NCBI GenBank assembly: GCA_003171235.1
Contig: PMYM01000191.1
Location: 1-9,375, forward strand
Source: Phycisphaerales bacterium
GTDB taxonomy: Bacteria > Planctomycetota > Phycisphaerae > SM23-33
Direction: 5' to 3'
Length of the DNA: 9,375 nt
The position numbers and the translations under genes were made by a program. The notes beneath the pieces were generated by a model, which was not told the origin of the DNA, searched no databases, and saw only the letters and a list, made by a program, of their open reading frames with translations. Of this stretch, positions 1 to 6,849 are shown piece by piece. Positions within the stretch are counted from its first letter, which is position 1; every line of letters starts with the position of its first letter.

Positions 1-17
1 GGGTTATTAGGATAGGC

Positions 18-45
18 TCTAAACCCTAAGCCCTAAATCCTAAAC
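18..45. repeat. Heptamer array 1a (YCTAARY), left arm
   Basis: Four contiguous 7-bp units read TCTAAAC, CCTAAGC, CCTAAAT and CCTAAAC. Read on the minus strand they match the array at 171-198 unit for unit (24 of 28 positions), including the variant GCTTAG unit in the same register, so the two arrays form an inverted pair around 46-170. Nothing suggests coding. Function is unknown. Confidence 0.75.
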
Positions 46-163
46 AAGAAGAAAAACACCAAGTACCAAACGCGGCTGGGCATTTCGTGCGCGATGATTA
101 AATGTTCTGGCGAAAGCATCTTCGCTCCGGAACTTCTGTTTGAACATTGTTGCTTGTGTCATT

Positions 164-198
164 GTTTAGAGTTTAGAGTTTAGGGCTTAGAGTTTGGA
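164..198. repeat. Heptamer array 1b (GTTTAGA), right arm
   Basis: Five contiguous 7-bp units read GTTTAGA, GTTTAGA, GTTTAGG, GCTTAGA and GTTTGGA. The array ends 16 bp before the purD start codon, so it lies in the purD leader or promoter region. Between the two arms (46-163) I see only a weak hairpin (104-114 with 121-133, 2-nt bulge) and no convincing promoter or gene. Confidence 0.8.
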
Positions 199-214
199 GT
201 CACCCGGAGCGAAC

Positions 215-1483
215 ATGAGAATCCTGCTTGTCGGCAGCGGCGGACGCGAACATGCCCTGGCCTGGCGGCTGGCCCAGTCGCCCAGTTGCAGAGCCCTTTA
301 CTGCTGCCCGGGCAACCCCGGCACCGCCCAGGTGGCCGAAAACCTGCCGGTCAAGGCCGAGGACCTTGCCGACATCGTCCAGGCGGCCAAGCAGCAGGCC
401 GTGGACATGGTGGTCATCGGCCCGGAGGATCCGCTGGCCGCCGGCCTGGCCGACCAGGTGCGCAAGGCCGGCATACTGTGTTTCGGCCCGTCGGCCCAGG
501 GCGCCCGCATCGAGGCCGACAAGGCCTTCGCCAAGGAACTTATGCGCGGAGCCAGCATTCCCACGGCGGAGGCGCACATCTTCACCGACCTGGAATCCGC
601 CCGCGACTACGTGCTCTCGCGCGAGGCCGGCGTGGTGGTCAAGGCCGCCGGCCTGGCCAAGGGCAAGGGCGTGTTCGTCTGCCCCGAGCCCTACCAGGCC
701 GTCAAGCCCCTCGAGCAGATCATGCGGGATAAGGTCTTCGGCCAGGCCGGCCAGAAGGTGGTGGTCGAGGAACTGCTGACCGGCCAGGAGGCGTCCATCC
801 TGGCCCTGTGCGACGGGCGGAACCTCTACACCCTGGAAGCCTGTCAGGACCACAAGGCCGTCGGCGATGGCGACACCGGGCCCAACACCGGCGGCATGGG
901 GGCCTACAGCCCCACGCCCGTCATCGACCAGGCCATGATGGCGCGCGTCGAGCGCGAGGTGCTGGTGCCCATGCTCGACGCCATGAACCGCTCCTTTGGC
1001 CGCTACGAGGGCTGCCTGTACGCCGGCATCATGCTCACCGCCGCCGGGCCCAAGGTGCTGGAGTTCAACGCCCGCTTTGGCGACCCCGAGACCCAGCCGC
1101 TGATGATGCGCCTGCGCGGCGACCTGGCCGCGGCCATGGAACTGGTCTGCCGCCACCGGCTAGGCGAGGCCGAGCTTTCCTGGGACCCCCGGCCGGCGGT
1201 ATGCGTGGTGATGGCCTCGGGCGGCTATCCCGACAAATACCAGTCGGGCTACCCCATCACCGGCATCGACCAGGCCGACGCCATGGCCGACGTGAAGGTC
1301 TTCCACGCCGGCACGGCCCTGCGCGACGGGCAGCTGGTCAACGCCGGCGGACGGGTGCTGGGCGTGACCGCCCTGGGCGAGACCATCGCCGCCGCCCAGA
1401 AGCGGGCTTACGAGGCCGTCGCCCAGATCCACTGGACCGACTGCTACTATCGCCACGACATCGCTTCCAAGGCGATTTCTTGA
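215..1483 (+). CDS. purD: Phosphoribosylamine-glycine ligase (GARS)
   Basis: This enzyme joins glycine to 5-phosphoribosylamine with ATP to give glycinamide ribonucleotide, the second step of de novo purine synthesis, in the cytoplasm. The 422-residue product has the usual family length. The N-domain starts with RILLVGSGGREHALAW (residues 2-17). The ATP-grasp region carries VVKAAGLAKGKGV (141-153), the PurD signature around GPNTGGMGAYSP (222-233), and the metal/ATP-binding segment LEFNARFGDPETQ (282-294). The C-terminal domain contains SGYP (344-347) and GGRVLGVTALG (378-388). I start at ATG 215 because a GGAG lies 5 nt upstream (206-209) and the conserved N-terminus begins right there. A TTG at 194 would add seven residues from the repeat and is less likely. 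No other pur gene is adjacent in the window. The identification is secure. Confidence 0.97.
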   Translation: MRILLVGSGGREHALAWRLAQSPSCRALYCCPGNPGTAQVAENLPVKAEDLADIVQAAKQQAVDMVVIGPEDPLAAGLADQVRKAGILCFGPSAQGARIEADKAFAKELMRGASIPTAEAHIFTDLESARDYVLSREAGVVVKAAGLAKGKGVFVCPEPYQAVKPLEQIMRDKVFGQAGQKVVVEELLTGQEASILALCDGRNLYTLEACQDHKAVGDGDTGPNTGGMGAYSPTPVIDQAMMARVEREVLVPMLDAMNRSFGRYEGCLYAGIMLTAAGPKVLEFNARFGDPETQPLMMRLRGDLAAAMELVCRHRLGEAELSWDPRPAVCVVMASGGYPDKYQSGYPITGIDQADAMADVKVFHAGTALRDGQLVNAGGRVLGVTALGETIAAAQKRAYEAVAQIHWTDCYYRHDIASKAIS

Positions 1484-1493
1484 CCGGGATTCT

Positions 1494-1530
1494 ACGCAGA
1501 GGCGCAGAGATTGCAGAGACAAACGCAGAG
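1494..1530. repeat. CGCAGAG-type short repeat array
   Basis: Four copies of GCAGAG occur at 1496, 1504, 1513 and 1525 with irregular spacing of 8, 9 and 12 bp, starting 11 bp after the purD stop codon. It is less regular than the heptamer arrays elsewhere in the window. I see no gene in it and no function can be read from it. Confidence 0.5.
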
Positions 1531-1600
1531 GGAAAAGACCAAGACAAGGAATTCATTAGGCCCAAGAAAATGTAGACAGGCGCAGGTGTCGGATCGATCA

Positions 1601-1718
1601 GGCCCGTATGGGCCGGCAAGAGTTTAGCCGGGGGTGGAGCGTCCCGAGCGAAGTCGAGGGACGCGCAACCCCCGGTAACGCCCTCGGCAAGGAACCGGAG
1701 GCAGTGACGTGACCGGCC
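1601..1718 (+). other. Foldable non-coding region, candidate structured RNA or palindromic repeat
   Basis: The 373 bp between purD and the next gene contain no credible ORF. This part folds on paper as a small hairpin (1601-1605 with 1610-1614) and an outer stem GGCCGG/CCGGCC (1611-1616 with 1713-1718). The outer stem encloses a long hairpin (1628-1635 with 1668-1675, 8 bp, then 1639-1645 with 1658-1664, 7 bp) and a smaller hairpin (1682-1687 with 1694-1700, one bulge). The long hairpin's apex contains GAGCGAAGTCGA, which resembles a palindromic repeat I recall as dispersed in many bacterial genomes. No T-run follows, so it is not an ordinary terminator. It matches no riboswitch class I recognise. 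It could be a leader RNA of the downstream gene, a repeat, or chance pairing in GC-rich DNA. Confidence 0.35.
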
Positions 1719-1856
1719 AAGAGGCAAGGTGTTCCCTGCCGATGGCGCAACAACGCTGGCAAATTCGTTCAGGAATCGCAACACTGTCCTCAAAGCTGGC
1801 TATGAACCTGAGCAATTTTCTTGAGGTATACTTGCACCGCTCGCGAAGGGGATGTC

Positions 1857-3566
1857 ATGACAACTGACCAGAAGCCTGTCCGCAAGGGGCGCAAGAAATG
1901 GTGGATAGCAGGCGTTCTGGGCGTCATCCCCGCGTATTTCATTGTCGCTCACCTGCCGGTGCCGCCGCCCAAGTTGGTCATCTCCAGGGAAACGACGTAC
2001 GTCACCGACCCGGTCCTCAATCCGGACGGCACGGTCAACTACGTCGAATGGCTCAACCGGCAGTACTCTCAAGGCGTGACCAAGGAAAACAACGCCGCCG
2101 CCCTGTACATCGCAGCCTTCGGCCCGGATTTCCTAAAGAGCGGCCCCTCCACCCTTACGGGAAAACCTCTCCCGGCGGGCGGTCTCTATTGGCCGCGGGT
2201 CAAGGTGCTGGCCCTGCTCGATATGGATTTGCCTGAGTTGTCTTCGGGATTGCAGGACTGGGATCAATACGCAAAGAGCCACATGCCGGCGGCTTCCGAG
2301 TCTGCCACTCGCAATTCCTCGGATAGCAGACCAGCCCCGGTAACCGTAAATTGGGCCGGCCAAGGACCTCCACCGCCGTGGTTCCCAATGCCACGTCCGA
2401 CAACCTCGTTTGGAGCCGCCGCTCCAACGGTTCCCGACATTACCGTTTACTGCGCCAAGCCCTGGAAAGAGAACGAGAATCCCCTGCTTTTCCGATACCT
2501 CAAAGACAGTGACGAGTCGCTGGGCCTGGTCGTCCAGGCCACTCGCCTGCCGCGCCTTTACCTGCCGCTGGTCTGTGCCGACGATTCGCCCGAATTGCTG
2601 GGATTATTCAATCGCGCAGGGCAATTCAGAATTGCCGCCAGGGCTTTATGCGCCCGGGCCATGCTCAAGGCTGGCTCGGGGCAGTGCCAGGATGCATGGC
2701 AGGACGTGCTGGCCGCCAATCGCATGGCCAGGCAGGTGGGGCAACACCCCATCTTGATTAACCGCCTGGTGGCAATGGCCATTGAGTCTCTGGCGACAAG
2801 GGCGGGAACTGGCATCGCCATCTCGGGCCTGCTCTCTGTCGGGGAGGCCCAGGCCATACAGGCGGACCTGGCCGCCCTGGAACCGCTGGACGACCCGGAA
2901 CCAACCGTCCGTGTTTCCGAGCGTTTGGTTTGTCTGGACATGTTCATGATGCTCCAGCGGGGTGTGACCGTGGAAGACGTCCCGGGTGAACGCCTGAGGA
3001 TTGACATTAATGAGATGCTTCGGACCGCCAACGAGTATCTGGATCGGCAGGCCCAATCGAAGGGGCGATCCGAATCGCCAAGCGACGTGGTAGAGGGCAA
3101 GTACTGGCGCGCCAAGACGATAGCTTATATGGTGGGCGGATGGCCCACGCGCAAGGCGTTCAGTCGCAACATGGCCTGCCTTCTCTTGACATGCTACATG
3201 CCGGCTATCGGCCGGACGCGGGTTATGTACAAGGAAACGAGAGTTCTCAACGACCTAGAAACGGTCGCCTTCGCCCTGGCTACTTACAAGATCGATCATC
3301 AGGCTTATCCCAAGAACCTGGTGGAGTTGGCGCCGACGTACATGCCGGCGGTGCCGAATGACCGCTTCAGCGGCAAGGCGCTCATCTACAAACCGCAGGG
3401 TGAGGGGTACCTCCTCTACAGCGTCGGGGAAAACGGCGTCGACGACGGCGGCAGGGATCGCTATAAGGTTGTCCAAGGCGTCCAGGGCGACGCCGGCGGG
3501 GACGACCTTGTCGTCCGCTGCCCGAATCCGCCCTCGACCCTGCCCGCCACCACGACGGCGCCGTAG
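1857..3566 (+). CDS. Membrane-anchored protein with pseudopilin-G-like C-terminal region, function unknown
   Basis: I do not recognise a named gene. The 569-residue product has a basic N-terminus (KPVRKGRKK) and one membrane segment at about residues 15-35 (WWIAGVLGVIPAYFIVAHL), so most of the chain is probably outside the cytoplasmic membrane. Residues 74-92 (VTKENNAAALYIAAFGPDF) and the helical stretch 250-370 resemble large planctomycete proteins of unknown function, by recollection. Residues 460-535 look like the globular part of GspG-type pseudopilins: a YKxxxxAYPxxL strand-loop, a YMPAVPNDRFSGK turn and LLYSVGENGVDDGG near the end. There is no prepilin cleavage motif, so it should not be assembled as a pilin. 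The tail is Pro/Thr/Ala-rich. ATG 1857 is preferred because AAGGGG lies just upstream (1846-1851). The TTG at 1821 lacks this. The gene appears monocistronic. Confidence 0.85.
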   Translation: MTTDQKPVRKGRKKWWIAGVLGVIPAYFIVAHLPVPPPKLVISRETTYVTDPVLNPDGTVNYVEWLNRQYSQGVTKENNAAALYIAAFGPDFLKSGPSTLTGKPLPAGGLYWPRVKVLALLDMDLPELSSGLQDWDQYAKSHMPAASESATRNSSDSRPAPVTVNWAGQGPPPPWFPMPRPTTSFGAAAPTVPDITVYCAKPWKENENPLLFRYLKDSDESLGLVVQATRLPRLYLPLVCADDSPELLGLFNRAGQFRIAARALCARAMLKAGSGQCQDAWQDVLAANRMARQVGQHPILINRLVAMAIESLATRAGTGIAISGLLSVGEAQAIQADLAALEPLDDPEPTVRVSERLVCLDMFMMLQRGVTVEDVPGERLRIDINEMLRTANEYLDRQAQSKGRSESPSDVVEGKYWRAKTIAYMVGGWPTRKAFSRNMACLLLTCYMPAIGRTRVMYKETRVLNDLETVAFALATYKIDHQAYPKNLVELAPTYMPAVPNDRFSGKALIYKPQGEGYLLYSVGENGVDDGGRDRYKVVQGVQGDAGGDDLVVRCPNPPSTLPATTTAP

Positions 3567-3664
3567 GTCTAAGCACTAAAAACCGCCTGTCGGGATTCCG
3601 GGAGAGGGAGAAGAATGGTCCTGTCGCCCGATATCCAAACCCACAATCGGGAATCGTCAAACCC

Positions 3665-3673
3665 TGTTATAAT
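3665..3673 (+). promoter_or_regulatory. Candidate extended -10 promoter for the transposase
   Basis: TGTTATAAT matches the extended -10 consensus TGnTATAAT exactly, 81 bp upstream of the transposase start. No good -35 element is seen around 3645. Its TATAAT is also part of the sequence shared by both ends of the mobile unit, so it may be an end-recognition sequence, a promoter, or both. Transcription from it would start inside the left hairpin. Confidence 0.35.
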
Positions 3674-3701
3674 TAGCCCCCGGCCCTTGCGGCCGGGGGC
3701 T
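3668..3701 (+). repeat. REP-like hairpin, left end of RAYT unit
   Basis: TATAATTAG is followed by a perfect 11-bp hairpin (3675-3685 with 3691-3701) with a 5-nt loop CTTGC. The stem-loop and its 5' flank recur inverted at 4277-4244. The sequence after the stem is TTCTGGG, without a U-tract, so an intrinsic terminator for the gene ending at 3566 is possible but not typical. REP sequences recognised by RAYT proteins consist of a short 5' tetranucleotide followed by a hairpin. Here TTAG (3673-3676) would be the equivalent. Confidence 0.7.
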
Positions 3702-3753
3702 TCTGGGTGAGACAGTGGAACCCCGTTGCTTATGACAAAAGGGGAAGAAGCTC

Positions 3754-4242
3754 ATGCCAAATACCCTTGGCATCATGCTTACCTTTACCACCTACGGCAC
3801 CTGGCTTCGTGGCGATGCCCGCGGATGGGTCGCCGACGGTCTTGTGTACCCGCCGGAGCCGCGGCTGGAGGACATGGATCGCCAGAGGCTTCGATACCCT
3901 CCATTCCGGTTTTCTCCTGAGCAAAGGCACCAAGCCGGCAACGCAATTGGCAGGACGGTTGCGGCAATGGGTGGCAGTGTTTACGCTTTGACCGTGGGTT
4001 CCTGGCATGCTCACGTTGTGGTGGGATATGTGAATGTCCCGCTGGCGGAAATCGTCAAGTTGATGAAAGAGGGGGTTCGCATAGACATGGGATATCGGCG
4101 GGCGATCTGGAGCGGCGGATATGACAAGCGATTCTGCTTTGATCGCCGGTCTCTTTTGGCGAGGGTCGAATATGTACGGAGGCACAATCTCCAAGACGGG
4201 CTTCCGGGGGAGCCTTGGGCGTTTATCGTGCCGCCGATCTAA
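3754..4242 (+). CDS. REP-associated tyrosine transposase (RAYT, IS200-like Y1 HUH family)
   Basis: The 162-residue product belongs to the Y1_Tnp/IS200-like superfamily of single-strand HUH endonucleases, which cut DNA next to hairpins and attach to the 5' end through a tyrosine. The HUH motif is W-H-A-H-V-V-V with His85 and His87. The C-terminal helix ARVEYVRRHNLQDGL (136-150) supplies the likely nucleophile Tyr140 and fits the family pattern YI-x-x-N. The N-terminus FTTYGTWLRGDARGW (11-25) is typical of RAYT-like members. Length is within the range for this family and no active-site residue appears lost, so it is probably intact. A GGGGAAG Shine-Dalgarno (3741-3747) fixes the start. Codon use is less GC-biased than purD. 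The paired hairpins on both sides strongly favour a RAYT over an ordinary insertion sequence transposase. Confidence 0.88.
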   Translation: MPNTLGIMLTFTTYGTWLRGDARGWVADGLVYPPEPRLEDMDRQRLRYPPFRFSPEQRHQAGNAIGRTVAAMGGSVYALTVGSWHAHVVVGYVNVPLAEIVKLMKEGVRIDMGYRRAIWSGGYDKRFCFDRRSLLARVEYVRRHNLQDGLPGEPWAFIVPPI

Positions 4243-4243
4243 C

Positions 4244-4277
4244 GGCCCCCGGCCACGAGGGCCGGGGGCTAAATATA
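4244..4277 (-). repeat. REP-like hairpin, right end of RAYT unit
   Basis: On the minus strand this reads TATATTTAG (4277-4269) followed by an 11-bp hairpin (4270-4260 with 4254-4244, one G-T pair) and loop CTCGT. It copies the left end in inverted orientation. It begins one base after the transposase stop codon. On the + strand AAATATA follows rather than a T-run. On the minus strand it lies 37 bp beyond the stop codon of the glycoside hydrolase gene, so it might also protect or end that convergent transcript. Confidence 0.7.
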
Positions 4278-4313
4278 GAGGGAAAAAAGAGAATTGTTCC
4301 CGATTATCCGATT

Positions 4314-6791
4314 TTACCGCGTCAGCAGGTACCACATGGTCTTGTGCTGCGCGGAAAGGGGCAGGACCAACCGGTTATTCTCGGACTTCAAGGGAACCTC
4401 GCCTGCCGGCAGGCCATCGGGGGAGAGTGCGTGGCAGCGCCAGTCAGGGCCGGTCACCGGCAGGCCAAAATCCATGGTTACCGGTTCGATCAGCACCGGG
4501 GCCTTGCCCCAGTCGGTCCCGACGCTCCGCCGGTCGGCGGTGAATTTCATGCCGGTGTTCTCGCACCGGCCCATGGCCGTTACCAGTAAGCGGCGGCACT
4601 GGTCGGGCCTTTTAGCATCTAGTGGTGTAACGCTAATGACATAAAAGTGAGCGGGCGTGGGCGAATTAGGAGGAGTGAAGTCTTTTACTATATGGACATC
4701 AAAGGCGCCCAAATCCGGAATGACGTCCTTGCCCACCGTGGACGTTCCCTGTACTTCATTTCTGCCACCAAGGCGGCAAAACATCCTGGCACCGATAGGG
4801 TACTTGTCGGCGATAGATAGCTCCTGCTTGTCCAGACGCAGGTCAATACCGCGGCGCAACTGAAGCTCAGCCAATTCAACAATTGATCCGCCCGGAGTCA
4901 GTCCGCGCTGGAGGATCTTGGGGCTCGGTGGTACTCCTGCCTTGCTAAACATCATCGCCCCCGAGGGCATGAAGCCCCACTTGGCGGGGTTGCCGTCGAT
5001 GTCGAAGAAGCCGCGGATGCGATCGGTGGCGAACTCGTCGCTGTGGTTGTAGGCGAACAGCCACACGCCGTCCCAGTCCTGCAGGGCGGCGAAGGCGGCG
5101 ATCATCGGCACGCACTCAGCCTGGTAGTCGTTGGGCGCGGGGTGGTTGTACTCGCTGACCGTAAAGGGCTTGCCGGCCAGGCGCTGGCAGGCCAGGCCGT
5201 ACAGCGTCGAACCCTCCGGGTCATCCACCATCGCCTTCTGCTCGACCAGCCAGTCCTTGGGGTCCCATGGCCGGCCGGGGAAGTGCGGGTGCTGCCAATA
5301 GGCGTGGGCGTCGATGTAGTCCATGCCGCTCTGGGCGTACAGGCCCAAGGGGCCAAAGGCGATCGTGCCGGTCACCAGCGCCTTGCAGCCAAGGTCTTTC
5401 TTGATGAAGCCGCACATGCCATCGAAATACGTCTTCTCGGCCTGGGCGAAGAAGCACAGCCGATCCAGCAACCGCGGGCGCGATTCGCACTGGCCAAACA
5501 GCGCCACCTTGCCGGCAAGGGTCTCGTCCTTGCCCAGCCCCTCGATGCCCCCGGGGCGAAGCTCCAACTGGTCGATCTCCAGGGCGATGTTGCTCTGGCC
5601 CAGGATGAAACTCACGCGGGCGTTGTCGTCATCGGCCGACGCGACAAAGCCGGCGCGAAACTCTTGTAAGTCCTTGGTCAGAGAAACAGGCTTGCTCAGC
5701 CCCAGGCCTCCCCAGGGCTGGTGGGCCTGCGAGACGCCCAGGACGACCGTGCGCGGCTGGTCGGCGCGGGCCTTGAAGAGCACGGTGTAGTACTGGTCCT
5801 TCCTGATCTTCAGGCCGGCCTGGTTGAACTGCAGATGCCAACTGGTGGGGTCGTTCTGGGCGATCTCGATGCGGACGCCGGAATCGGGCAGCGGCTTGGC
5901 CGTCGCCCTGGCGGATTCGTGCTGCTCCAAGGTCCAGGCCGATTGCCCCGGCCCCAGGCGAAACGCCGGGTCGCGCACCAGCGACTCACCCAACGGCTGC
6001 GACCCTTGCGCCCAGGCGGCGCGGAGCTTGTCATCGGCGCCATACTTGGCCTTGAGATAGGCTTGGTACTGGCCCTGCAATAAGTCGGCGTAGTGGGAGG
6101 GCAGGGTTTGGAGCTCTTGGTCCGCGCCCCACATGAAGAGGCTGTCCTCGTTGGAGATTTCCACGAAGGCCACGGCTGGGTCGTCGGCGTAGCGAACCTT
6201 GCGATAGGCGTTGACGTGCCCCAGCAGGTCGCGGGCATAGCGCCGCTGGGCCTCGATCAGTTCGGGCGTGAAGATGTCCACCATTTTGTCCATGGCGGGG
6301 GCTTGCTCAGCCTGGGCGAGCTTCAGCGCCCGGGCGTGGCTGCGCGAGACGTGCAGGTTGATGTTCGCCCGGATGCCGTTGCGGGCGAGCTGGTCCAGCA
6401 GGTAGTCCAGCCGGTCGAGGGCCTCGGCTGAGAGCTTTAGATTGTCTTTGGGGTCCCAAATGCCGCGGGGGAAACTGGTCGAGTCCATGTGGTGAAAGCG
6501 CACGCTGTTGACGCCGAAGGCCCCCAGGCGGCGGGCGATCTTCTCGGCCTGGTCGTGCGGCGGGAAGTTGGCGGCAAAGCACAGGTTGACGCCCCAGGCC
6601 CGCCAGCGGTCTTTGCCGAGGTAGAAATGCCCGTCTCGCGCCTCCACGCGCGGCCCGTCAACGGGTATCGCTTCAACCTTGAAGGCGATCTCGCTCTTGG
6701 GGTCCACCTCGGCCGGAATGACAAAGGGAACCATGTCGCCGCTCGCCGGAACCGATCCAATAAGCAGGATCAGTATGCCCAGATATCTCAT
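4314..6791 (-). CDS. Secreted clan-A glycoside hydrolase with apparent inserted carbohydrate-binding domain
   Basis: The 825-residue product starts with a signal peptide (MRYLGILILLIGSVPASG, residues 1-18) and is probably exported. A (beta/alpha)8 glycosidase pattern follows: WGVNLCFAANFPP (66-78), VRFHHMD (97-103), INLHVSRSH (144-152) and the acid/base motif EISNED with Asn214-Glu215. Residues 290-412 look like a CBM4/9-type beta-sandwich (WHLQFNQAGLKIRKDQYYTVLFKARAD... IDQLELRPGG). The barrel then resumes with DYIDAHAYW (491-499) and the likely nucleophile Glu547 in FTVSEYNHP. The remaining 230 residues look beta-rich. Family (GH5-like or a newer group) and substrate cannot be assigned. ATG 6791 is chosen because of the signal peptide and a GGAG 6 nt upstream (6801-6798). 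The longer frame to 6959 overlaps the upstream gene and translates the repeat. It lies 58 bp after the phosphodiesterase gene, probably in the same operon. Confidence 0.85.
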   Translation of the reverse strand: MRYLGILILLIGSVPASGDMVPFVIPAEVDPKSEIAFKVEAIPVDGPRVEARDGHFYLGKDRWRAWGVNLCFAANFPPHDQAEKIARRLGAFGVNSVRFHHMDSTSFPRGIWDPKDNLKLSAEALDRLDYLLDQLARNGIRANINLHVSRSHARALKLAQAEQAPAMDKMVDIFTPELIEAQRRYARDLLGHVNAYRKVRYADDPAVAFVEISNEDSLFMWGADQELQTLPSHYADLLQGQYQAYLKAKYGADDKLRAAWAQGSQPLGESLVRDPAFRLGPGQSAWTLEQHESARATAKPLPDSGVRIEIAQNDPTSWHLQFNQAGLKIRKDQYYTVLFKARADQPRTVVLGVSQAHQPWGGLGLSKPVSLTKDLQEFRAGFVASADDDNARVSFILGQSNIALEIDQLELRPGGIEGLGKDETLAGKVALFGQCESRPRLLDRLCFFAQAEKTYFDGMCGFIKKDLGCKALVTGTIAFGPLGLYAQSGMDYIDAHAYWQHPHFPGRPWDPKDWLVEQKAMVDDPEGSTLYGLACQRLAGKPFTVSEYNHPAPNDYQAECVPMIAAFAALQDWDGVWLFAYNHSDEFATDRIRGFFDIDGNPAKWGFMPSGAMMFSKAGVPPSPKILQRGLTPGGSIVELAELQLRRGIDLRLDKQELSIADKYPIGARMFCRLGGRNEVQGTSTVGKDVIPDLGAFDVHIVKDFTPPNSPTPAHFYVISVTPLDAKRPDQCRRLLVTAMGRCENTGMKFTADRRSVGTDWGKAPVLIEPVTMDFGLPVTGPDWRCHALSPDGLPAGEVPLKSENNRLVLPLSAQHKTMWYLLTR

Positions 6792-6849
6792 GACTGACTC
6801 CGGAAGATTGCCAATTAAACAGACTGAAATTTCTCTGACTGTGATCGTC

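Larger units (their letters stand above)
3668..4277 (+). mobile_element. RAYT gene with paired inverted REP-like ends
   Basis: A unit of about 610 bp holds one transposase gene bounded by two inverted hairpins. From the TATAWTTAG flank through the hairpin the ends differ at one flank position, two loop positions and the last stem base. Similarity stops at the outer 5' flank and at the 3' end of each stem. The transposase stop codon ends one base before the right hairpin stem, so the unit is as compact as it could be. It sits between two unrelated genes that converge on it. The layout suits a REP-associated tyrosine transposase locus. Whether it still moves cannot be told from one copy. Confidence 0.65.

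Noticed and set aside
194..214. TTG start extending PurD by seven residues
   Set aside because: The extension is encoded by the repeat array, and the ATG at 215 has a well-placed GGAG and matches the family N-terminus.
200..1156. 318-residue minus-strand open frame opposite purD, and the + strand frame 808-1575
   Set aside because: Both lie within the clearly identified purD gene in GC-rich codon shadow. Their compositions (Gly/His/Ala-rich, Arg/Pro-rich) are not those of real proteins.
3675..3701. Left RAYT hairpin as a simple intrinsic terminator of the 569-residue gene
   Set aside because: No U-tract follows, and an inverted copy with the same 5' flank lies beyond the transposase. A secondary role in ending transcripts is not excluded.
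5043..5669. 208-residue + strand frame, and similar + strand frames at 6679-7527 and 7710-8288
   Set aside because: They lie opposite the identified minus-strand genes and show low-complexity Val/Gly/Leu/Gln-rich shadow translations.
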